Source: Ga0077560 sp046330435 (GTDB lineage: Bacteria > Actinomycetota > Thermoleophilia > Miltoncostaeales > Miltoncostaeaceae). From it: a DNA stretch of 64,000 nt. The notes under the pieces were generated by a model. That model did not search any database, was not told where the DNA came from, and was given only the letters and a program-made list of their open reading frames with translations. Location: NCBI GenBank assembly GCA_046330435.1, contig JAXLST010000015.1, positions 82,765 to 146,764 of the forward strand. The letters run 5' to 3'. A program made the translations under genes and the position numbers. Within the stretch, counting starts at the first letter, position 1. Each line of letters starts with the position of its first letter. Shown piece after piece: positions 1-9,263 of the stretch.

Positions 1-293
1 CGGTGCGGGCCGTGGAGGTGCCGGTGTCGGACGTCGAGCACGGCGCCGCCCACCTGCTGCCGCTGTTCGCGGACGAGGGGCGGGCGGCGATGGAGCACGA
101 CGGCGCCGAGGCGCTGGTGCTGGGCTGCGCCGGCCTGTCGGACCTGCTGGAGCCGCTGGCCGCCGAGCTGGGGGTGCCGGTGATCGACGGCGTCCTGGCG
201 GGCGTGACGATGGCCGAGGGCCTGCTCGCCCAGGGGCTGTCCACCTCCCGGGCGTGCACCTACGCCCCGCCGGACCGCCGGGGGCCGTCCTGA
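1..293 (+). CDS. Asp/Glu/hydantoin (allantoin-type) racemase, C-terminal part
   Basis: Only the last 97 or so residues are in the window; the gene begins upstream. The visible part has the family's second catalytic cysteine in ALVLGCAGL and ends in a TSRACTYAPP tail like the TSK..YAPP tail of hydantoin and allantoin racemases. These cytoplasmic enzymes interconvert the enantiomers of a cyclic ureide so that a stereospecific hydrolase can use both. The stop codon overlaps the start of the next gene by one base (TGATG), so it is the upstream member of the amidohydrolase/deacetylase operon. The substrate is inferred; aspartate/glutamate-type racemases share the fold. Confidence 0.75.
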   Translation, partial: VRAVEVPVSDVEHGAAHLLPLFADEGRAAMEHDGAEALVLGCAGLSDLLEPLAAELGVPVIDGVLAGVTMAEGLLAQGLSTSRACTYAPPDRRGPS

Positions 294-1804
294 TGGGCGC
301 CGTGCTGTTCCGCGAGGTGCTGGTGTTCGACGACGGCGCGCCGGACGGCGTGACCGGGCCCCTGGACGTGCTGGTGGAGGGCAACCGCATCGCGGCGGTG
401 GGGTCCGCCGCGGCCCCGGCCGGGGCGCGGGTCGTGGAGGGCGAGGGCCGGCACCTGCTGCTGCCGGGGCTGGTCAACGCGCACTTCCACTCCCCCGTGA
501 ACCACCTCAAGGGGTCGCTGCCCAGCTACCCGCTCGAGCTGTTCATGCTCTACGAGTCGCCGCCGCTGGAGGGCCTGCGGCCCACCCCGCGCGAGGCCTA
601 CCTGCGGACGATGCTCGCCGCGATGGAGATGCTGCGGCGCGGCACCACCGCGGTGCAGGACGACGCGTTCTTCATGCCGGAGCCGGAGCCGCGGATCATC
701 GACGCGGTCATGCGGGCGTACGCCGACTCGGGGATCCGCGCGACCGTCGCCCTCGACCAGCCGCAGCTGGCGGAGGCCGACAAGCTGCCGTTCATCCTCG
801 ACGGCGCCGACGGGGAGCTGCGGGCGATGCTGGAGGCCCCCGGCCCCACTCCGCCCGCGCAGCTGCTGGAGGCGTACCGGCACCTGATCGGCACCTGGCA
901 CGGCGCGGCGGGCGGCCGGCTGCGGGCGGCGGTGTCGGTGTCCGCCCCGCAGCGCGTGAGCCCCGAGTACTGGGGCGACCTGGACGCCCTGAGCCGCGAG
1001 CACGGCATCCCGCTGTTCGCGCACATGCTGGAGACCAAGGTGCAGCGGGTCCTCGGTGACCGCCACCCGCGGTTCGGCGGCCGGTCGCTGGTGCGGTACA
1101 CCGCCGACCTGGGGCTGCTGAACGAGCGCACCAACGTGATCCACGCGATCTGGGTGACCGGGGAGGACCTCGACCTGGTCGCGGACGCGGGCGCGGTGAT
1201 CGCCCACAACCCCATCAGCAACCTGCGCCTGGGCAGCGGCGTGATGCCGTGGCGGGCGGCGATGGACCGCGGCATCCCCATCTGCCTGGGCACCGACGAG
1301 GCCGTCGCCGACGACGCCGTGAACATGTGGGCGGTCGCGAAGGCGACGGGCCTGGTGCACAACGTCACGGGCCTGCCGCACGAGCGCTGGCCGTCGGCCG
1401 CCGAGGTGCTGGGCTGCCTGTGGCGCGGCGGCGCCCGCGCGATGGGCCTGCAGGACGACCTGGGCGCGGTGGCGCCGGGACGCCTGGCGGACCTGACGCT
1501 GGTGGACCTCCACACGCTGCCGTTCACGCCGCTCAACGACGTGCGGCGCCAGCTCGTGTACTGCCACGACGGCGAGTCCGTGCGCATGACCATGGTGGAC
1601 GGCGAGGTGGTGGCCGAGGACGGGCGGCTCACCCGCGTGGACGAGGACGCCGTGCTCGCCGAGACCCGCGAGCTGTTCGCCGAGCTGCGCGAGCCGCGCG
1701 CCCGGGCGATCGCCGAGGCGGAGCGGTGGTTCCCGCACTACCGGGCCATGGTGGCCCGGGCCCACGAGACGGAGGTCGGGATGAACCGGTGGGTGGCCCT
1801 GTGA
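293..1804 (+). CDS. Amidohydrolase-superfamily deaminase/hydrolase (AtzA/TrzN/guanine deaminase-like)
   Basis: 503 residues. A metal-dependent amidohydrolase acting on C-N bonds of heterocycles. It has the HxH metal motif in LVNAHFHSPVNH (about residue 65), a third histidine in LFAHMLETK, a fourth in NVIHAIW, and the catalytic aspartate region ICLGTDEAVADD, the pattern of the chlorohydrolase/deaminase branch. The ATG at 293 is chosen because it overlaps the racemase stop; an upstream start at 254 would run well inside that gene. It shares the operon with a racemase, a PuuE-like deacetylase and a transporter, which suggests catabolism of a nitrogen-rich heterocycle. The exact substrate cannot be read from sequence. 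Confidence 0.85.
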   Translation: MGAVLFREVLVFDDGAPDGVTGPLDVLVEGNRIAAVGSAAAPAGARVVEGEGRHLLLPGLVNAHFHSPVNHLKGSLPSYPLELFMLYESPPLEGLRPTPREAYLRTMLAAMEMLRRGTTAVQDDAFFMPEPEPRIIDAVMRAYADSGIRATVALDQPQLAEADKLPFILDGADGELRAMLEAPGPTPPAQLLEAYRHLIGTWHGAAGGRLRAAVSVSAPQRVSPEYWGDLDALSREHGIPLFAHMLETKVQRVLGDRHPRFGGRSLVRYTADLGLLNERTNVIHAIWVTGEDLDLVADAGAVIAHNPISNLRLGSGVMPWRAAMDRGIPICLGTDEAVADDAVNMWAVAKATGLVHNVTGLPHERWPSAAEVLGCLWRGGARAMGLQDDLGAVAPGRLADLTLVDLHTLPFTPLNDVRRQLVYCHDGESVRMTMVDGEVVAEDGRLTRVDEDAVLAETRELFAELREPRARAIAEAERWFPHYRAMVARAHETEVGMNRWVAL

Positions 1805-2697
1805 CCGGGCCGGTCGCGCCCGACGCCCGGTACCCGTACGCGCCCATCACGGCGCGCCCGGGCGGCACGTGGCCGAACGGCGCGCGGCTGGCGGTGTACG
1901 TGTCGCTGGGCGTGGAGTCGTACCGGTTCGGCGAGGGCCGCACCGAGGACATCCTCCCCGGGATGGCGGCGCCCGACCTGGCCAACACGGCCTGGCGCGA
2001 CTACGGCAACCGCGTCGGCGCGTTCCGGCTGCTGGACCGGTTCGCCGGCGCCGGCATCCCGCCCACGATCCTGCTGAACACCGACGTGTACGACACCGCC
2101 GCCGCGGTCACCGACGCGGCGCGGGCCGCCGGGGCGGAGATGGTGGGCCACGGCCTGTCGAACTCCGACAGCCTGGAGGGCCTGGGCCCCGAACAGGAGC
2201 GGGCCTACCTGGCCGCGGTCGCCGGGCGGATCCGGGGCGCCGAGGGCGCCGCACCGGGCGGGTGGTCGAGCCCCTGGCTCACACACACCCCGCGCACCCC
2301 GGAGCTGCTGGTCGAGACCGGCTACCGGTACGTGCTGGACCTGCGGCCCGACGACCAGCCCGTGTGGCTCGCCACCGCCGCCGGCCCGCTGCTGCAGATC
2401 CCCTACGCCCTGGAGCTCAACGACTCCAGCAGCGTGGTGGGCCGCGGCATCCCCGCCGGCGAGTTCGCGGACATGGTGATCGACGAGTTCGAGGAACTGC
2501 GGGCCGCGTCGGCCGACGCCCCGCTGGTGATGAGCGTGGTGGTGCACACGTTCATCAGCGGGGTGCCGTTCCGGCTGCGCCACCTCACCCGCGCGCTGCG
2601 GTACCTGGCCGATCACGCCGACGGGGTGTGGTTCACCCAGCCACGCCACATCCACGATGCGTGGGTGGCGATGACGGGGGCCGCGAATGGCCGTTGA
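1801..2697 (+). CDS. Polysaccharide deacetylase-family hydrolase, PuuE allantoinase-like
   Basis: 298 residues from a GTG that overlaps the previous stop by four bases (GTGA). The fold is the NodB polysaccharide-deacetylase barrel. Motifs such as WPNGARLAVYVSLGVESY, DYGNRVGAFRLLDR, MVGHGLSNSD, WSSPWLTHTP and LRPDDQPVWL match the PuuE branch, whose founding member is a cofactor-free allantoinase, rather than true chitin deacetylases. There is no signal peptide, so it acts in the cytoplasm. With a racemase and an amidohydrolase beside it, ring opening of allantoin or a related ureide is the best guess. A cytoplasmic sugar or peptide deacetylase remains possible. Confidence 0.75.
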   Translation: MTGPVAPDARYPYAPITARPGGTWPNGARLAVYVSLGVESYRFGEGRTEDILPGMAAPDLANTAWRDYGNRVGAFRLLDRFAGAGIPPTILLNTDVYDTAAAVTDAARAAGAEMVGHGLSNSDSLEGLGPEQERAYLAAVAGRIRGAEGAAPGGWSSPWLTHTPRTPELLVETGYRYVLDLRPDDQPVWLATAAGPLLQIPYALELNDSSSVVGRGIPAGEFADMVIDEFEELRAASADAPLVMSVVVHTFISGVPFRLRHLTRALRYLADHADGVWFTQPRHIHDAWVAMTGAANGR

Positions 2698-4465
2698 GGC
2701 GCCGCCCGCGGAGGCGATCGCCCGGGTGGAGGGCGTCTCGCTCACCCTGCGGCGGGGCGCCGAGGACCGCACCGTCCTGCGCGACGTCGACCTGGCGATC
2801 CGGCCTGGCGAGATCATGGGCCTGGTCGGGGAGTCCGGCTCCGGCAAGAGCGTGCTGGCGCTCGCGATGATGGGCCTGCTGCCGCAGGGCGCCCATCCCC
2901 GCCTGACGGGCCGCATCGAGGTTGCCGGCGTCGACATGGTGGGCGGACGCCCCGAGGAGCTGCGCGCGGTGCGCCGCCACGGCCTGGGGGTGATCTTCCA
3001 GGACCCCATGACGTCGCTGAACCCGACGATGCGCGTGGGGCGGCAGATCACCGAGGCCGGCGTGGATGCCGCCGAGGGCGTGCGGCTGCTCACCGCGGTG
3101 GGCGTGACCCAGCCCGAGCTGCGGATGCAGGTGTTCCCCCACGAGCTCTCCGGCGGCCTGCGGCAGCGCGTGATGGCCGCCATCGCGCTTTCCGGCAGCC
3201 CGTCGCTGATCATCGCCGACGAGCCCACGACGGCCCTTGACGTGACCGTGCAGGCGCAGCTGCTGCGGCTGCTCACCGACCTGCGCGACGAGTTCGGCTG
3301 CGCGATCCTGTTCATCACCCACGACCTGGCCGTGGCGGCCCAGATCACCGACCGGGTCACGGTGATGTACGCCGGCAGGGTCGCCGAGCGGGGCCCCACC
3401 GGCGCCGTGCTCGCGCGCCCCGTGCACCCGTACACCGCCGGGCTGCTGGGGTCGCGCCTGTCGCTGCACACGCCGCGCGACCGGGCCCTGCCCACGCTGC
3501 GGGCCGCCCAGGGCGACGTCCTGGCGATTCCCGGCTGCGCGTACCACCCCCGCTGCCCGGTGGCCGAGGCCCGCTGCGCCACCGAGGTGCCCGCGCTGGA
3601 GCCCGCCGGCGACGGCGACCACCTGCGCTCCTGCTGGCGGCCGCCCGGGGAGGTCGTCGCCCTGGCGTCCGTGGACACCGGTGCGGTGGAGCGCCCCGCG
3701 GCGGACGCCGGCCGGGGCCCGGTGATCGCCGCCCAGGGCATCACCTGCACGTTCACCGTGAAGTCCGGCGGCGGGCGGCGCGAGGAGATCCACGCCCTGC
3801 GCGGGGTGGACCTCACCGTGGACGCCGGCGAGGCCCTGTCGATCGTTGGCGAGAGCGGGTCCGGCAAGTCCACCCTGCTGCGGGTCATCGCCGGCCTGCT
3901 GACGCCCACCGCCGGCACCGTCGCCGTGGACGGCGCCGTGCAGATGGTGTTCCAGGACGCCGGTTCGTCGCTGACCCCGTGGATGCGCGTGGGCGAGCTG
4001 CTGCGCGAGCGCCTGCACCCGCTGGGGCTGGCCGCCGCGGAGGCGCGCGACCGGGTGGAGGCCGCCCTCACCGGCATCGGCCTGCCCGCCGAGACCGCCC
4101 GCGCCCGCCCGGCTCAGCTCTCCGGCGGCCAGCGGCAGCGCGTCGCGCTAGCCCGCGCGACGATCATCCCGCCCGCGGTGCTGCTGTGCGACGAGCCCAC
4201 CAGCGCCCTGGACGCATCCCTGGCCGCGACGGTCCTCAACCTCATCCGCGGCATGCGCGCGGAGCTGGGCATGGCGGTGGTGTTCGTGACCCACGACATG
4301 TCCGTCGCCCGCCTGATGGGCGACCGGGTGGGCGTGATGCGGGCCGGCGAGCTCGTGGAGATCGGGCCGGCCGAGCGCGTCCTCCACGCCCCCGAGCACG
4401 AGTACACGCGCACCCTGCTGGCGGCGGTGCCGCAGATCCCCACGGACGAGGAGGCCGCCACGTGA
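2687..4465 (+). CDS. Fused peptide/nickel-type ABC transporter ATPase (DppD-DppF-like)
   Basis: 592 residues with two complete ATP-binding cassettes in one chain. First cassette: Walker A GESGSGKS (48-55), signature LSGGLRQR (154-161), Walker B LIIADEP. Second: GESGSGKS, LSGGQRQR and LLCDEPTSALD. Between them lies the cysteine-containing HPRCPVAEARC segment typical of the C-terminus of OppD/DppD proteins. Fusion of the D and F subunits is a known arrangement. It overlaps the deacetylase by 11 bases and the next permease by four, so translation is coupled. It powers uptake by the two permeases and lipoprotein that follow. Confidence 0.93.
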   Translation: MAVEAPPAEAIARVEGVSLTLRRGAEDRTVLRDVDLAIRPGEIMGLVGESGSGKSVLALAMMGLLPQGAHPRLTGRIEVAGVDMVGGRPEELRAVRRHGLGVIFQDPMTSLNPTMRVGRQITEAGVDAAEGVRLLTAVGVTQPELRMQVFPHELSGGLRQRVMAAIALSGSPSLIIADEPTTALDVTVQAQLLRLLTDLRDEFGCAILFITHDLAVAAQITDRVTVMYAGRVAERGPTGAVLARPVHPYTAGLLGSRLSLHTPRDRALPTLRAAQGDVLAIPGCAYHPRCPVAEARCATEVPALEPAGDGDHLRSCWRPPGEVVALASVDTGAVERPAADAGRGPVIAAQGITCTFTVKSGGGRREEIHALRGVDLTVDAGEALSIVGESGSGKSTLLRVIAGLLTPTAGTVAVDGAVQMVFQDAGSSLTPWMRVGELLRERLHPLGLAAAEARDRVEAALTGIGLPAETARARPAQLSGGQRQRVALARATIIPPAVLLCDEPTSALDASLAATVLNLIRGMRAELGMAVVFVTHDMSVARLMGDRVGVMRAGELVEIGPAERVLHAPEHEYTRTLLAAVPQIPTDEEAAT

Positions 4466-5322
4466 CCGCCGTGCCGCTGCGGCGCAGGTGGGCCACCGGA
4501 GCCGGGACGCTCCCCGCCCGGATGGGCCGCCTGGGTCCCGCCATCGCGCTGGGCGCCCTGGGGCTGCTCACGCTGGTCGCGGCCCTGGGCCCCACCCTGT
4601 CGCCCTACGACCCCATCCAGCCCGTGGGCCCGCCCAGCAAGGGCATCGGCACCGACGGCCACCTGCTGGGGACCGACATCATCGGCCGCGACCTGCTGAG
4701 CCGGACCCTGCACGGCGTGCAGACCAGCTGGTTCACCGCCCTGGTCGTCGTCGCCATCGGCCTGTTCGTCGGCGCGGTGGTGGGCCTCATCGCCGGCGCC
4801 TCCGGCGGATGGGTCGACGCGCTGCTCATGCGCATGACCGACCTGTTCCTGGCCCTGCCGAGCGCCGTGGTGACCATCGCGATCGTCGCGGCCCTCGGGC
4901 CGAGCCTGAAGAACACGCTCATCGGCGTCTCGGTCGTGTGGTGGCCGTACTACGCCCGCATCATCCGCGGCGAGGTGCGGGCCATCGCGAGCCGCCCCCA
5001 CGTGGAGGCCGCGCGCCTGGCGGGCGTCGGCACGACGCGCCTGCTCACCCGGCACATCCTGCCCGGCGTCGTGCCCACCGCCATCGTCGCCGCGAGCCTG
5101 GACGTGGGGAACGTGATCCTGCTGCTCGCCGGCCTGTCGTTCCTGGGCCTCGGCCAGCCGCAGCCCACCCCCGAGCTGGGGTCCGACACCGCGCGGGGCG
5201 CCCAGTTCCTGCTGTCCACCTGGTGGGTGCCGGTGGTGCCGGGCACCGCGGTGCTGGTGCTGAGCCTGGTCGCGAACCTCGGCGGCGACGGCCTGCGGAC
5301 GTGGCTGGCGAGGCGCCGGTGA
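4462..5322 (+). CDS. ABC transporter permease (DppC-like)
   Basis: 286 residues from a GTG overlapping the ATPase stop. It has the N-terminal transmembrane helix and the hallmark LLGTDIIGRDLLSR region of DppC/OppC permeases, five to six membrane segments, and the EAA loop near RPHVEAARLAGVGTTRLLTRH that contacts the ATPase. Together with the following DppB-like protein it forms the transmembrane channel of the importer. Here the DppC gene precedes the DppB gene, which is the reverse of the common order. Confidence 0.92.
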   Translation: MTAVPLRRRWATGAGTLPARMGRLGPAIALGALGLLTLVAALGPTLSPYDPIQPVGPPSKGIGTDGHLLGTDIIGRDLLSRTLHGVQTSWFTALVVVAIGLFVGAVVGLIAGASGGWVDALLMRMTDLFLALPSAVVTIAIVAALGPSLKNTLIGVSVVWWPYYARIIRGEVRAIASRPHVEAARLAGVGTTRLLTRHILPGVVPTAIVAASLDVGNVILLLAGLSFLGLGQPQPTPELGSDTARGAQFLLSTWWVPVVPGTAVLVLSLVANLGGDGLRTWLARRR

Positions 5323-6305
5323 CCCGGTTCATCGCACGCCGCCTGGGCGCCGCCGTCGCCCTGCTGCTCATCCTCACCGGGATCCTGTTCATCCTGCAGT
5401 CCATCTCACAGGAGGACGGCATCCGGGTGAAGCTGGGTGCCAACGCCACCCAGGAGCAGGTGGACGCCGAGCGCGACCGCCTGGGCCTCAACGACCCGTT
5501 GCCGGTCCAGTACCTGCACTACGTGGGCAACGCGGTGACCGGCGACCTCGGCGAGTCCTACCGCACCCGACGGCCCGTCACCGAGGACCTGCGCGACTTC
5601 CTGCCGGCCTCGGCGGAGCTCATCGCGGTGACCTTCGCGTTCGCACTGGCCCTCGCCGCCGTGTTCGGCCTCTCCGGGGCCCTGCGCTGGCCCGGGGGGA
5701 GCGCATTCCGCGGCCTGCTGCTGCTGGGCGCCACCGCCCCGCCGTTCCTGCTGGGCCTCGGCGGGATCATGCTCTTCTACTCCCGCCTGGACTGGCTCCC
5801 CGCGAACGGGCGCGGGCCCGACGACACCGGGCCCACCGGGTTCCTGGTGTTCGACAACCTCATCCGGGGCGACCTCGCGGACGCCCAGGACGCGCTGAAG
5901 CACCTGCTGCTGCCGGCCCTGGTGCTGTCGGTCGCGCCCGCGCTGGCCATCGGCCGGATCCTGCGCTCCAGCGTGGAGGACGTGCTGCGCACCGACCACG
6001 TGCGCACCGCCCGCTCCAAGGGGCTCACCGAGACCCGCGTGGTGGGCCGCCACGTGCTGCGCAACGCGGCCGGGCCGGCGCTGTCGATGGCCGGCCTGCA
6101 GCTCGGATTCGTGTTCGCCGGGGTCGTGGTCGTGGAGGTCGTCTTCTCCTGGCCCGGCATCGGCGACTACCTCGCCCTCTCCATCCCCGCGGCGGACTAC
6201 CCCGCGATCCTGGGCGTCACCCTCGTGCTGGGTGCCGTCTACATCGTGAGCAACGCCGTCGTGGACATCCTCCAGGTGATCGCCGACCCGCGGATCGCCA
6301 CGTGA
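5319..6305 (+). CDS. ABC transporter permease (DppB-like)
   Basis: 328 residues starting at a GTG that overlaps the DppC-like stop. An N-terminal helix (RRLGAAVALLLILTGILFIL), the periplasmic-side loop with RDRLGLNDPLPVQY, and the EAA motif around RTARSKGLTETRVVGRHVLRN identify it as the DppB/OppB partner. Six membrane segments are visible. It overlaps the start region of the binding-protein gene, so all four transporter genes are one transcriptional unit. Confidence 0.92.
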   Translation: MTRFIARRLGAAVALLLILTGILFILQSISQEDGIRVKLGANATQEQVDAERDRLGLNDPLPVQYLHYVGNAVTGDLGESYRTRRPVTEDLRDFLPASAELIAVTFAFALALAAVFGLSGALRWPGGSAFRGLLLLGATAPPFLLGLGGIMLFYSRLDWLPANGRGPDDTGPTGFLVFDNLIRGDLADAQDALKHLLLPALVLSVAPALAIGRILRSSVEDVLRTDHVRTARSKGLTETRVVGRHVLRNAAGPALSMAGLQLGFVFAGVVVVEVVFSWPGIGDYLALSIPAADYPAILGVTLVLGAVYIVSNAVVDILQVIADPRIAT

Positions 6306-6328
6306 CGCAACCCCGACAAGGAGGCACC

Positions 6329-7927
6329 GTGACACAGCGCCAGGCGCGGCGGGCAATCGCCGCGGCAATGGCGGTCCTCGGACTGTCGATCACCCTCGCC
6401 GCATGCGGCGGTGGCAGTGACAGCGGCTCCGGCGGCGGCGAGGGTACCCCCGCGCCGACCGACGGCACGCTGGTGGTGGGCCTGCTGGGCGACATCGGCC
6501 AGCCCCCCGACCCCGACGTGTACTACGCGTCCAACGGCCTGGCGATCGTGCTGAACGCCTACGAGGGCCTGGTCCAGTACAAGACCAACACGGCCACGGC
6601 CGAGATCGCCCCGCGCCTCGCCGAGTCGTGGACGATCTCGCCCGACAAGACCACGTACACGTTCAAGCTCCGCAAGGGCGTGAAGTTCCACGACGGCACG
6701 GACTTCACCTCGGCCGCGGTGAAGGCCTCGTTCGACCGCCGCAACGCGGTCAAGGGCGGCGCCGCCTACATGACCGCCGGCATCACGAGCGTGGACACCT
6801 CCGACCCGTACACGGCGGTGGTGAAGCTCGACCGGCCCAACGCCGCGTTCCTGGACTACCTGGCCTCGCCGTTCGGTCCCAAGATGCAGTCCCCCACCGG
6901 CATGAAGAAGAACGCCGGGTCGGACAACGCGCAGACCTACCTGCAGAGCAACGACATCGGGACCGGCCCCTACGTCCTCTCGAGCGCCCAGCCCGGCGCG
7001 AAGTACGAGATGACCCAGTTCGACGGGTACTGGGGCACCAAGGCGCCCTTCACCAAGATCGAGCTCCCGATCTACCAGGACGCCTCGGCGCTGGAGCTGG
7101 CGTTCGACCAGGGTGACGTGCACCTCATCGCCGCCGCCCTGCCGTCGTCGAGCCTGCCGAAGTACAAGGACTCCTCGAAGGCGAACTCGTACCTGCTGCC
7201 CACCTTCCAGGGCGCGATGATCACCAACAACGCGAGCCGGGACTTCTTCAAGACCCCCGAGGCCCGCCTGGCGTGGCTGCAGTACTTCGACCGGGCGACG
7301 CTGGTGCCGCAGGTGTTCGGCGAGCGCTCGGAGATCGCCACCACGATGTACGCCAAGGGCATGCTGCCCGAGGGCAAGGACGTGCAGGCGATCGACTACA
7401 AGCCGGAGGTCTTCGAGACGTACGCGAAGACCCTCCCGAAGGGCACCAAGCTGCTCATCGGCTACGGCTCCGGCAACCAGAACGGCGAGCAGGTCGCCAA
7501 CATCATGGCGGCCAAGGCGCAGGCCCTCGGCATCGACGCCTCCACCCGCGGCTACCCGCTGGCGCAGGTGTTCGGCTGGATCAACGACCCGCCGTCGGGC
7601 CCGGACACGTTCGTGGACGGCAACAACGGCCCGGACGGCGGCGCCCCCTACATGTGGGGCCACGTCTTCTGGGACGCCACGGGCGGCATCAACTACTTCG
7701 GGTGCCAGAGCCCGAAGGTCAACGCGCTGCTGGACGAGGCGCTGAAGACCGGTTCGGTGGACACGTACGCGGAGGCCGGCACGGAGTACGGCAAGACCGG
7801 CTGCTACATGAACTTCACGTACAACAAGAACTGGGTCCTCGCCCAGAAGTGGCTCGCCGGCGTGCCGGAGGCGCAGAACCTGAGCGCCAACGAGCTGGAC
7901 TTCAGCAAGCTGAGCATCGCCAAGTAG
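6329..7927 (+). CDS. ABC transporter substrate-binding lipoprotein (SBP family 5)
   Basis: 532 residues. The GTG at 6329 is preferred over one at 6302 because AAGGAGG (6318-6324) sits just before it and because it leaves a compact lipoprotein signal: positive QARRA, a hydrophobic stretch and a lipobox LAAC followed by a glycine/serine linker. The body has family-5 (DppA/OppA) features, including PRLAESWTISPDKTTYTFKL and GVKFHDGT. It captures the transported solute outside the membrane. Family 5 proteins bind peptides, nickel, opines or sugars; the operon context points to a ureide, hydantoin or N-substituted amino acid. A strong hairpin follows the stop. Confidence 0.9.
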   Translation: MTQRQARRAIAAAMAVLGLSITLAACGGGSDSGSGGGEGTPAPTDGTLVVGLLGDIGQPPDPDVYYASNGLAIVLNAYEGLVQYKTNTATAEIAPRLAESWTISPDKTTYTFKLRKGVKFHDGTDFTSAAVKASFDRRNAVKGGAAYMTAGITSVDTSDPYTAVVKLDRPNAAFLDYLASPFGPKMQSPTGMKKNAGSDNAQTYLQSNDIGTGPYVLSSAQPGAKYEMTQFDGYWGTKAPFTKIELPIYQDASALELAFDQGDVHLIAAALPSSSLPKYKDSSKANSYLLPTFQGAMITNNASRDFFKTPEARLAWLQYFDRATLVPQVFGERSEIATTMYAKGMLPEGKDVQAIDYKPEVFETYAKTLPKGTKLLIGYGSGNQNGEQVANIMAAKAQALGIDASTRGYPLAQVFGWINDPPSGPDTFVDGNNGPDGGAPYMWGHVFWDATGGINYFGCQSPKVNALLDEALKTGSVDTYAEAGTEYGKTGCYMNFTYNKNWVLAQKWLAGVPEAQNLSANELDFSKLSIAK

Positions 7928-7935
7928 GTCACACC

Positions 7936-7962
7936 GGGTGCCCGCCCCCGTGGCGGGCACCC
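7936..7962 (+). terminator. Hairpin after the ABC transporter genes
   Basis: A perfect 11-bp inverted repeat, GGGTGCCCGCC / GGCGGGCACCC, with a 5-base loop starts 8 bases after the binding-protein stop. There is no T tract, as usual in very GC-rich genomes. It could end or attenuate transcription before the M20 gene, lowering its expression relative to the binding protein. Confidence 0.65.
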
Positions 7963-8002
7963 ACCCCTTCTCCCGTCCCACGGCACGTCACCGGAGCCAC
8001 AC

Positions 8003-9142
8003 ATGCCCCACCCGACCCCCGGCCCCGCGACGCGGCTCCTGCACGAGATGGTGCAGGCCGCCTCGCCGAACCCCCCGGGTGACGAGGTGGCCGTGGCGGA
8101 GGTGATCCGCGGGTTCCTCGCCGGAGTCCCGGGCGTGACCGTCGAGGACGTGGGCGTCGCGCCACGGCGCCCCATGCTCGTCGCGCGCCTGGAGTTCGCG
8201 CGCCCCGGCCCGACGCTGCTGCTCAACGGGCACATGGACACGGTGCCGGCCGGCGACGGCTGGACCCGCGACCCGTTCGGCGCGGAGATCGATGGCGGCC
8301 GCATGTACGGCCGCGGCAGCGCGGACATGAAGGCGGGCCTCGCCGGGCTGCTGGTGGCGTTCGGGGAGCTGGCCCGCCGGGCGGACCGCCTGAGCGGTGC
8401 CATCGAGCTGCACGCCGTGCCCGACGAGGAGCCGGGCGGCCATTGGGGCGCCGAGGTGCTGCTGGCCGCGGGCCGGATGCGCGGGGACTTCGCGGTGGTG
8501 GCCGAGCCCACCGAGCTGCGGGTGTTCCGGGCACAGAAGGGCAACGTGTTCGTGAACGTCACCCTCACCGGACGTTCCGCGCACGGCAGCATGCCCCACA
8601 ACGGCGTGAACGCCGTGAGCGCCGCCGCCCGGCTCATCGCCGACCTCGAGGACCGCCTGGGCGCCGAGCTCGCCACGCGGACCCACCCGCTGGTGGGGGC
8701 CCGCACCGTCAACGTCGGCACGATCGCCGGCGGCACGGCCACCAACGTGGTGCCCGACCGCTGCGTGCTGGGCGTCGACTGCCGGGTGATCCCCGGCGGC
8801 ACCGTCGCCGAGGCGCTCGCGGAGCTCACCGCGTTCATCGGCGACCGGGGCACGATCGAGCCGACCCACCTGGGCGAGCCGTTCGAGACGCCGGAGGACG
8901 ACCCGCTGGTGGTGGCCGCCCAGGCCGCCGTCGCCGCGTCGTGGGGCGAGCCGAAGCCGTGCGGCGGGCTGGTGGGCAGCTCCGACGCCCGCTTCTACGC
9001 GGTGGGCGCCGGCATCCCGACGATCCTGCTGGGTCCCGGCTCCCTCGATCAGGCCCATGTGCCCGACGAATGGGTCGAGGTCGCGCAGGTGGAGGCCAGC
9101 GTGCCGCTCTACATCGACCTGGCGCACCGCCTGCTGGACTGA
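8003..9142 (+). CDS. M20-family metallopeptidase/amidohydrolase (ArgE/DapE type)
   Basis: 379 residues. A di-zinc hydrolase that removes acyl or carbamoyl groups from amino acids or small peptides. Metal and catalytic motifs are present: LLLNGHMDTVP, GRGSADMKAG, the catalytic glutamate in VPDEEPGGHWG, and SSDARFY near the C-terminus. The dimerisation domain has GRSAHGSMPHNGVNA. It lies 75 bases after the transporter genes behind a hairpin, with GGAG shortly before its ATG. It probably processes what the transporter imports or what the upstream hydrolases release. It resembles ArgE/DapE more than the allantoate amidohydrolase branch. Confidence 0.88.
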   Translation: MPHPTPGPATRLLHEMVQAASPNPPGDEVAVAEVIRGFLAGVPGVTVEDVGVAPRRPMLVARLEFARPGPTLLLNGHMDTVPAGDGWTRDPFGAEIDGGRMYGRGSADMKAGLAGLLVAFGELARRADRLSGAIELHAVPDEEPGGHWGAEVLLAAGRMRGDFAVVAEPTELRVFRAQKGNVFVNVTLTGRSAHGSMPHNGVNAVSAAARLIADLEDRLGAELATRTHPLVGARTVNVGTIAGGTATNVVPDRCVLGVDCRVIPGGTVAEALAELTAFIGDRGTIEPTHLGEPFETPEDDPLVVAAQAAVAASWGEPKPCGGLVGSSDARFYAVGAGIPTILLGPGSLDQAHVPDEWVEVAQVEASVPLYIDLAHRLLD

Positions 9143-9176
9143 CACCCCCGGCGCCCCGCCCTGACCGGGAGCGGTG

Positions 9177-9201
9177 GTTTCCCCCAGCTGGCGCCGGGAA
9201 T
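9177..9201 (+). promoter_or_regulatory. SigB/SigF-type promoter for the 9264 anti-sigma gene
   Basis: GTTT, 15 bases, GGGAAT. It lies 62 bases upstream of the chosen start of the RsbW-like gene. It matches the -35 GTTT(CC) / -10 GGG(A/T)A pattern repeated through the window. Confidence 0.6.
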
Positions 9202-9263
9202 GCGTCCCGCAGGACGGTGGCGGGCGAGCGGCGGAGGCGGACACCCTTGCGTGGCGGCGTGGG

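Noticed and set aside
1738..4077. 779-residue open frame on the minus strand
   Set aside because: It is the complement of the deacetylase and ABC ATPase genes; composition is low-complexity Arg/Ser/Ala and no domain is visible.
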